A stretch of 11,381 bases of DNA, from positions 1 through 11,381 of the forward strand of contig JALLAZ010000896.1 of the NCBI GenBank assembly GCA_036939755.1, written 5' to 3'. The DNA is from Stephanodiscus triporus (Eukaryota > Bacillariophyta > Thalassiosirophyceae > Thalassiosirales > Thalassiosiraceae). The first letter of the stretch is position 1. Each line of letters opens with the position of its first letter. The notes below the pieces were generated by a model. It made no database searches. It saw only the letters and a program-made list of their open reading frames with translations, and was not told where the DNA came from. Below, one piece after another: positions 1 to 5,737 of the stretch. The translations under genes and the position numbers were made by a program.

Positions 1-1
1 A

Positions 2-1223
2 GCCAACAAGACATTTTTACAGGAGCTCATCGACCACGGCAAGGTCGACATCAGATGCTCTGCCAATACTAGGTATATTGATCGCGTCCGCGCAAAATAC
101 TTTCGCGACTGCGACGAGGCAAACTTTCGTCGCAACTTTAGGAATTACGCCCGATCGCGAGTGCTCAAGGACACTCTGAGTGGTGTCCGTCGACGAGGAG
201 GAGGTATAGTATTTTTTATATAGTTTTCTTATTATTTGCATCATTACTAATGTCTCCCCCCCTTGTCTCTAAATTACAGACGACAATGACGATGATGCTG
301 CCGACAAGGACGACGACGCGGCCAAAGACAACGATGCTGCTGACAACAACAACCAAGACGACGACAACAACAACGAGGAGGACGACGCGGCCAAAGACGA
401 AGACGACCTAGACGACAACATGCCCAAGACAGCCGCCGCCGCCAAGAAGCCACCTGCCAAGAAGGCGGGCAGGAAGACAACGGGGGACACCATCGTCATC
501 GACAGCCCCGACAGGAAGAAGCAGCGCGTCGCGCCGACCCGCTTCTCCATTGATGCGGCGCGCTGTTTCACAGTGAACCTCTACGTCGAGGAAAGCAAGA
601 ACAGGATTGACGTTGTTTTGCATGAGAGCGGCTCACCCCCCAAGGACGTGCAGCCCCAGGTGACCCTCCTTCCCGGGGGAAGGACGCATAGCGTCCAGTG
701 GAAGATCCGAGAAGAGCTCTTCTTGTTCTTGGAACTTCAGGCGACCGTTCAGGGCATTGAGCGCAACTCCTCCCGCTCGATCGCCTACAGCGACACCATG
801 CAACACATGGTGTCCGCTGGCATCCGAGCGGTCAAGGGATACTACCGTGGCACCCCCCAGCTCATCCAGCTAGACGTGGAGTGCACGGGGAACCCGAAGG
901 TAAGGTTCCTCGACGTGCCGACGAAGAAGAAGGTGTGGTGGGCGGGCAAGGCGCACATGCAGTTCAACTGCATGTACGTCTGCACCCTGAAGGTCGCGAC
1001 TGATCGTCACGGCCTCACATCCCAGCCAAAGAACGCCGGCTTCGCGGACTTTGTTTTTTTGGAGAGCAGCGCGGAGGCTGATCGCGGAGGAGGAGGCCAC
1101 GGCGAGAACAGCGGCGGGGGAGGTGGCGGGGGCGGGGCGGGGCGAGGAGGGGGTGGAGGTGGAGGTGGGGGGGGCGCACCATACTACCCCAGTGAGAGTG
1201 AGGAGAGCAACGATTCATACTAG
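2..1223 (+). CDS. Spliced, 5'-truncated gene for a probable nuclear protein with acidic linker and Gly-rich tail
   Basis: Two exons join in frame: 2-203 (runs off the left edge) and 280-1223. The split codon g203/a280-c281 reads Asp, and the frame continues through ATG 420, so that Met is internal. The visible protein is about 381 residues. Exon 1 encodes about 67 residues rich in Arg, Phe and Asn (LIDHGKVDI, RAKYFRDCDEANFRRNFRNY). An Asp/Asn/Glu/Ala-rich linker of about 45 residues follows. Counting from Met 420, residues 9-19 and 32-36 are basic NLS-like patches flanking TIVIDSP, which resembles a SUMO-interacting motif. Residues about 38-215 form a mixed, probably globular region. Residues about 219-252 are almost all Gly, and the tail is acidic and Ser-rich. 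I do not recognise the family. Nuclear location is inferred from the basic patches. The exon-1 pattern resembles short conserved N-terminal motifs of other stramenopile proteins, but this is only an impression. The stop is TAG at 1221. Confidence 0.8.
204..279 (+). other. 76-nt GT-AG spliceosomal intron
   Basis: The donor is GAG|GTATAG and the acceptor is TTACAG|AC. A TACTAAT branch-site-like motif lies at 245-251, with its likely branch A at 250, 29 nt from the acceptor. A pyrimidine-rich tract (252-270) follows it. Removal preserves the frame (phase 1) and bypasses the in-frame TAG at 221-223. Size and signals are typical of short introns in diatoms and other algae. Confidence 0.85.
1116..1174 (+). 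repeat. G-run tract encoding poly-glycine; G-quadruplex candidate
   Basis: Within the Gly-rich tail of the first gene, the coding strand has seven runs of four or more G (1116-1120, 1128-1132, 1134-1137, 1139-1142, 1149-1153, and eight G at 1167-1174) or close to it, separated by one to a few bases. The run spacing fits the usual quadruplex pattern in both DNA and mRNA. It is also a simple GGN expansion, likely to vary in length between alleles. Confidence 0.65.
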
Positions 1224-1457
1224 ATGCAAAGTATTCATAGTTACAGTGTAGTCTTCATAGTAACACATTAAATTACTTCGTAACTATATTTTTTGTAACG
1301 TAGTGTAGCTAGTGTTTAATTACCCTCAACCTCAGCCCTCAATCGTAACTTTTTACAATACAACATGGGGAACAAGAGCCTCCGATCGATTTAGCTGTCG
1401 CATCTTAAAACATTAGTTGGTGCTTAAACCCCGATAAAAGCTATCGTATCTAATATC

Positions 1458-1479
1458 TCTAGATACTCTAGATACTCTA
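1458..1479 (+). repeat. Tandem 9-bp repeat, 2.4 copies
   Basis: The unit TCTAGATAC is repeated at 1458 and 1467, followed by the partial copy TCTA. GTATCTA, the reverse complement of TAGATAC, lies just upstream at 1446-1452, giving local dyad symmetry. The 11-mer TAGATACTCTA recurs at 11181-11191 upstream of the minus-strand gene. Confidence 0.6.
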
Positions 1480-1494
1480 CTTCTTTAGCTCCGC

Positions 1495-1531
1495 GGGGCG
1501 CTCATTTGGGGGGGAAATGAGCAAGCGCCCC
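1495..1531. repeat. Imperfect inverted repeat with G7 loop
   Basis: The left arm (1495-1507, GGGGCGCTCATTT) pairs fully with the right arm (1515-1531) apart from a 4-base bulge (AAGC). It gives 13 base pairs closed by a loop of seven G at 1508-1514. It could be a 3'-end structure, a remnant of a small inverted-repeat element, or a cruciform. Nothing shows that it is transcribed. Confidence 0.6.
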
Positions 1532-1543
1532 TTGGGCCAGTCA

Positions 1544-1558
1544 CATCTCTTAGAGATG
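1544..1558. repeat. Short palindrome CATCTCT-T-AGAGATG
   Basis: Perfect 7-bp arms surround one central base, 12 bp after the larger stem-loop. It could be a protein-binding dyad or the tip of the same structured region. Its role is unknown. Confidence 0.45.
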
Positions 1559-1726
1559 CTAGCTCTGTAACTAGGTAACGACCACCTGTAACTTTAGTCA
1601 ACCTCGAGGGTAATGGAAAATAATAACATCATCTAAACGCGCTTCTTCCAGGGGCGATGAACACGACGGTTCCACCTTTGCTCTTATGCATCTTCCAGCA
1701 GTCCTTATAGCAATTAACCTGCTGCA

Positions 1727-2434
1727 ATGGAATGTGAATTGAACGCTGCATTCCAGTTCTCAACAATTTACGGTCCTCGTGGGAGTGCTCTCGCCCTCGG
1801 CGACTTCAACCCTGAGACAGCGGCCGCGGAGGCAAGACTGCTTTTGGCAATGGCCAAGGCTATTCGTGAGAGCTTGGTGACGTCATCTGATGGATCAATT
1901 TCAATTTCCGCGACACCTTCCTCGACGCCGTCCGAGTTCTCACTGTCATCACAGTATTTGGGTAGTAACTGTGGTTATCAACTATACTTGGACATTGGGA
2001 GAGAGCCCGGGATGTGGATGGATCCTCGGTGGGGAGCAAGTGGGTGTCGCGTTGAGTTAACTCTTGATGTTTCTTTCGCCAGATTGGTGGAGGACGTCGT
2101 ACACCCGAAGAATCAAACAAACGCTCTTGCCTCTGTTGAAATTCCAGCTTGCTTGATAAAAACCGTCACAAGTAAATCGTCTTTGTCTCCGGTCTATGAG
2201 CTGCACTCAGCTCCCTATGCGCGTCTTCATGGAGGATTCAATAAAATGGCAATCAATGATGGAGGTTTCTGTATAGAATCCTCGTCTGATTCAAAATCAT
2301 CCTCGTTAACTCTGAGATTTTGTATATCAGTTGACGGAACTACTGACGGTGAAATATCCGTACTCGCAAGTAGCCGCAGATTAGACGCGGTGAGAACGAT
2401 GGAAAGACTCAGTGCTCTAGCTCTTGGTTTCTAG
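1727..2434 (+). CDS. Uncharacterised 235-residue protein
   Basis: A single-exon ORF starts at ATG 1727 (TGCAATGG) and ends at TAG 2432. The protein has no clear signal peptide or membrane segment. Residues about 57-75 are Ser/Thr-rich low complexity. The most distinctive part is GREPGMWMDPRWGASG (about residues 90-105), followed by an alternating beta-like stretch (RVELTLDVSFARL). A second conserved-looking block is RLHGGFNKMAINDGGF, leading to LTLRFCISVDGT. These blocks read like a beta-rich domain seen in uncharacterised algal proteins, but I cannot name a family with confidence. The C-terminus after VDGT (about 35 residues) looks less ordered. The gene may be shortened relative to relatives or may end in a diverged tail. 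It lies about 140 bp left of the region where the retroelement may begin. Confidence 0.65.
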   Translation: MECELNAAFQFSTIYGPRGSALALGDFNPETAAAEARLLLAMAKAIRESLVTSSDGSISISATPSSTPSEFSLSSQYLGSNCGYQLYLDIGREPGMWMDPRWGASGCRVELTLDVSFARLVEDVVHPKNQTNALASVEIPACLIKTVTSKSSLSPVYELHSAPYARLHGGFNKMAINDGGFCIESSSDSKSSSLTLRFCISVDGTTDGEISVLASSRRLDAVRTMERLSALALGF

Positions 2435-2866
2435 AGCTGAGTAGAGTAATCCTGTAGCGTACCCAGTTGCCGAGCCAACTAGGCGCGGCACCTACCTACT
2501 CACCATAAGAGTACATACGTACCTACTATTGTAATACCTAAGTAATACCCTTTCAGGATATTGCACTTACTTACTCGATGTCCCACTCCTACCTTGGGCT
2601 TCTTGACGCCAAAGATCCGACAGGAAAGTTCCGATTCGGACAAGAATTCTCAGAGGGTGGCAGAGCCACAGATTTCTTGGTGGGAGCTCACAAATCTGAG
2701 CCAAGGAGACACAAGGGGGATCCAAGGGGGGAGACCTCCTCCCCGGTATTCGAGAGCCATCAAAAGGCTCATTTCTTTTGGACATCGAGTAAAAGCAATC
2801 CGTCTTTGCTTGTTACTCACCGAGAATTTTTTCATCGAATAGCAAAAGGTAAATACAATGCAAGAC

Positions 2867-2879
2867 GGGCGTCACGCCC
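2867..2879. repeat. Quasi-palindrome GGGCGT-C-ACGCCC
   Basis: Perfect 6-bp GC-rich arms surround one central base. It is the first of a dense set of dyads leading up to the Gag start. Confidence 0.5.
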
Positions 2880-2975
2880 AACCAATAAGGCATCAAATCA
2901 CCATTACTGTTAAGCATCTCGCGTTATTTTGCCCTCTTGTTTTCCGACGTCGAGCGTCCATTGATGAGAGCAATG

Positions 2976-2989
2976 ACACGGATCCGTGT
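2976..2989. repeat. Perfect 14-bp palindrome ACACGGATCCGTGT
   Basis: The sequence equals its own reverse complement over all 14 bases. As RNA it would fold as ACACG-GATC-CGTGT. An 8-bp palindrome CGACGTCG (2945-2952) lies 23 bp upstream. It could be a dimeric factor site or a self-complementary dimer-initiation loop in the element RNA. Both readings are inference. Confidence 0.55.
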
Positions 2990-3039
2990 GAAAACAATGA
3001 AATGGGCACGTCCCTAGGCCTCAGATGCCGAGCTTGTCG

Positions 3040-3109
3040 CCCGTAAGGGACAGTAATCCACACAATGTGGTCTGACTGAGTCAGAGGCGATCGCTGCCCC
3101 GATCTAGCC
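3040..3109 (+). promoter_or_regulatory. Tiled hairpin array in the 5' leader of the retroelement
   Basis: Stem-loops follow one another with little or no spacer. A 3-bp stem with a GTAA (GNRA) loop lies at 3040-3049. CCACA-CAA-TGTGG is at 3058-3070. TCTGAC-TGA-GTCAGA is at 3071-3085. GGC+GATCG with a 6-nt loop, paired to CGATC, a TA bulge and GCC, is at 3086-3109. The last three abut exactly. A further CCTTC-GGCAT-GAAGG hairpin is at 3141-3155, 28 nt before the Gag ATG. This suggests a folded leader RNA, for example for packaging, priming or translation control. Function is not shown. Confidence 0.5.
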
Positions 3110-3182
3110 GCCCGCGTCACCTAATATGGTCGCGAAAAGCCCTTCGGCATGAAGGCAATGAAAGGATTAATGATTTTAGGCG

Positions 3183-5587
3183 ATGCCCACGTCCTATCTC
3201 GACTCCAGTGACCCCCCTGATATTGAAATCAGAGGTTGGCTCGGCTGGTCGCAAGAGCAGTTGCTGGGAATGATGGGCGATACTTACATCGCCGCTCTCC
3301 TGGGAATCGCTTGCTCAGGCGACGTCCAGATGATTTACAAGCCGATCTTGGTAAAAAACAAGTCGGGTGAACCCTTTTCCATCGTGGGAACGCAAGCCAG
3401 GACAAGTCGGAACCCAGTTTCGTCTATGTCGAAGCGTGCTCGATTGGGAATTATTATCTCATTGAGAAGATGGAGTCGATCCCTCAAGAGATTAGGCCCC
3501 CCACTTGCCTCCCGGCCAACTACATCGCCAAGTCAGCATGGGAAGATGGCCAAAACATTGGCATTTGCCTTCCCCCCATTATTGCCCCTATCTTTTTCGG
3601 CCAAAAGCCGATTGAAGGCTCGATTCACGACGACGATTTCCCCGAGAAAATGGCAACCATCAGCGAGCAGCACGGTAAATGGGCCAACCTTATGAAAGAA
3701 ATTTTTTACCAGCAAGATTCGGACAACTCCGACCACTATAGAATCGTGGACCCACTGACGCACCCCAAGTCTAAGGACCCAAGCCCGTCAAACTACGTGC
3801 TCGACGAACTGAACACCAACAACTTCCCTGACAATCCGTATTTTTCTGTCTATCAGCTGAGGAACCCGGCCAAGTTCAAAGAAGCCCAGAGAAAGCTGAG
3901 CACTTTCTTCATCAAGAACCCCTCTCCTGCGAGAATGGAGCGAAGGGAGCGTGAGCAAGAAATGTCGCCTAGTGGTGCGGACACTGACGATGATGATAGC
4001 ATGGACGGACAACGCCAAGCAATCCCCCCTCCAGGAACTAAAACCTCAGATCAGGCATCCTCCTTCCCTCCGCCCCCGACTACCGCCGGTAGGGGAGTGA
4101 CTTTTGCCCAGCCCCCGAGTGCCTATTACCCCCCCCCTGATTGGTGGGCAGCACAGCAACTTGCTGTGCCTCAAAATATCATCGTGGAGTCTCGAGCGGA
4201 CAAAGCTCGCGAGCAAGAAGCAAAGCTCAACACCATCATGCTGAGCCTATTCCTCGCCGGAGGGACGATCGATTGGGAGGAAGGAAAAATCGCGGACGTA
4301 AAAGTTCCCACCCCGACTCAAGAGTATAAAAACATTCTCCTCCAGCCCCCGACAATCCGCCCCATCCAGGCAGGAAATATCTTGTTAACTGTCTTTACGA
4401 CTGCCCCCGACACCATCGAAGCAAGGTTCTCCCCCCTCTTCAGCAAGTTATCGATGGAGTTTTTCCCGAAGAACCTTGTCGCATCGTGGCTGAACGCGAA
4501 CTTTCAAAAATCAAACCTCGATTCCTTGAATTTTGAGACCAATGCGATCACGGTGCTTAGCTTTGTCAGTCAGAATGACACTGAGCGCCTTACGACCGTC
4601 CGCCTCCTCGAAGAGAATGAAAAAAATGAGCGTTCCTATGACTTTCTTGACGCTCACAAAACAAAGGCTAAGGCGACCGTCGAGGGGCTGGGACGCATCG
4701 AAGGCATCGACTGCATTGTAAAAATTTGCGCCAACATTTGTGGATTCATTCGATCTTTCTTTGATGTCGAAAAAGGGAAGCGTCCTATCATCTATGACCT
4801 ATGTGTCAAAACGATTGACTGCATCACTCACCAGGAATTCAATCGATGGCATTCAGCTAACGTGAAGCAGCTCGCGCACTTGCCTTATATTTTTTTAAAT
4901 ATGATGCAACATGTTTTCGTGCAACAGGCAAAATTTGCATCGAACACGCTCAACACCAACCAAGTTGAGGTGCACGGCCCATCAGCGACTCTTGTGACCA
5001 AGCAGGTTGATATCACAATCAAGTACCTGTCGCGCTTCTTCAAAAAAATGGATGATAATGTGGCAGAGGACACCGTTCCCACCGCCATTCCCCGGTTTAC
5101 ACCCCACCATGCGAAGCCGGGAATCATGGGAGCACTCGGAGAGTTGGCTGATAATGCAGCAATCGAGCTTACTAAAAAGAAAGCCGACGATTCGCCCCCA
5201 GGAACCCCAACCCGCGAAAGAAAAGGGAAAAAGCCTCGTCTCAAGCCAACCGGAAACTCCGACCAAACAAAGAAAGGGATGTTTCATGCGAAGAAAGGGG
5301 TTAGTCCAAGTGACCTCTTCCCTGCAGGGCTCGAATCCGCTCCCTGTGCCTTTTGGTGTTTCCAAGATAAGAAATGCACCAAGCCCAAGCAGACTTGCCC
5401 CAGGCCTCATGTGACAAGCTGGAAAAACATCAAAGAAGGAGATAAGCCAAAAATTTTGCAACATTTCGACAGCACCGGAAACGGCTGGCTTGATGCGGAG
5501 ACTTTCAAGCGCCACGAAGTGGAGATCCCTGCAGAATTCGTGCATCTGCTTGGAGACGCGGCCGGACCCAAGCAGAAAAGTGCGTAG
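3183..5587 (+). CDS. Gag-like protein of YR retrotransposon, one frame change near the 5' end
   Basis: ATG 3183 follows an in-frame TAG at 3177 and opens a frame that reads as protein for about 69 codons (to about 3389). From there coding-like sequence continues in the -1 frame, open from 3371, as NASQDKSEPSFVYVEACSIG and onward to TAG 5585. The next ATG of that frame (3470) would give 705 residues. With the shift the product is about 801. Numbering from Met 3470: an acidic patch is at about 172-180, a Pro-rich segment with PPPP and PPP runs at about 184-225, a long mixed and probably helical region follows, a Lys/Arg-rich stretch is at about 570-615, and a CCCH-type zinc finger is formed by C626, C636, C643 and H647 (C-x9-C-x6-C-x3-H). 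The role inferred is RNA binding and particle assembly. Gag proteins of this order are poorly conserved, so identity rests on position and zinc finger. The shift may be recoding, mutation or a sequencing error. Confidence 0.65.
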
Positions 5588-5607
5588 CAGATTGGTTTCA
5601 ATACCAA
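5585..5607 (+). promoter_or_regulatory. Gag stop codon with possible readthrough context
   Basis: The TAG at 5585 is followed by CAG ATT. The same frame stays open through 5588-5737 into the RT/RH ORF, so one stop separates Gag and RT/RH. A small hairpin TTGGT-TTCAAT-ACCAA (5592-5607) starts four bases after the stop. A C after UAG and a nearby stem favour readthrough in known cases, but the full tobamovirus-type CAR-YYA signal is not matched. The alternative is termination and reinitiation at ATG 5738. Confidence 0.4.
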
Positions 5608-5737
5608 GCTTTCATATTCACAGCGGCCCTCTGGTGCAGTTTTATCCTGTTGCAAACATGTGAAATTCCAAAGATTCATATTAGGAACTAAAATACTTTG
5701 CTCTCCCGACATCACATCAGATCGTGGAATCAATCCC

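Larger units (their letters stand above)
1224..1726. other. Intergenic region with small repeats and a strong stem-loop
   Basis: This 503-bp stretch has no convincing ORF. It should hold the 3' end of the first gene and the promoter of the gene starting at 1727. No clear polyadenylation or TATA signal could be assigned. It contains a short tandem repeat (1458-1479), a large imperfect stem-loop (1495-1531) and a small palindrome (1544-1558), listed separately. Confidence 0.6.
2435..3182. promoter_or_regulatory. Gap between host gene and Gag ORF: 3' flank plus probable 5' leader of the retroelement
   Basis: The left part (2435-2580) has short TACCTACT/TACTTACT repeats and is probably host flank. 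The right part (about 2840-3182) is very dense in palindromes and hairpins and ends at the Gag start, so it is the best candidate for the promoter and leader of the retroelement. Three overlapping ORFs of 60-111 codons occur at 2561-3046, all without recognisable motifs. The longest (2578-2913, 111 codons) is too compositionally mixed to call a gene. The precise left border is not visible. Confidence 0.5.

Noticed and set aside
2561..3046. Overlapping ORFs of 62-111 codons in the leader (for example 2578-2913)
   Set aside because: Several frames are open over the same bases with no motif or consistent codon bias, so I treat them as chance ORFs in leader or flank.
3087..3094. GCGATCGC as a HIP1 site pointing to a cyanobacterium
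   Set aside because: A single copy inside a hairpin array is chance. The spliceosomal intron and the retroelement show a eukaryote.
4885..5545. Long minus-strand ORFs opposite Gag (119 and 187 codons)
   Set aside because: They lie antisense to coding Gag sequence and are shadows of its codon bias, with no domain of their own.
5585..5593. Tobamovirus-type readthrough signal UAG CAR YYA
   Set aside because: CAG fits CAR but the next codon is ATT, so only half of the motif is present.
5660..5737. GTG at 5660 as the start of RT/RH
   Set aside because: Nuclear genes of eukaryotes rarely start at GTG. ATG 5738 in a good context is the first Met, or the region is read through from Gag.
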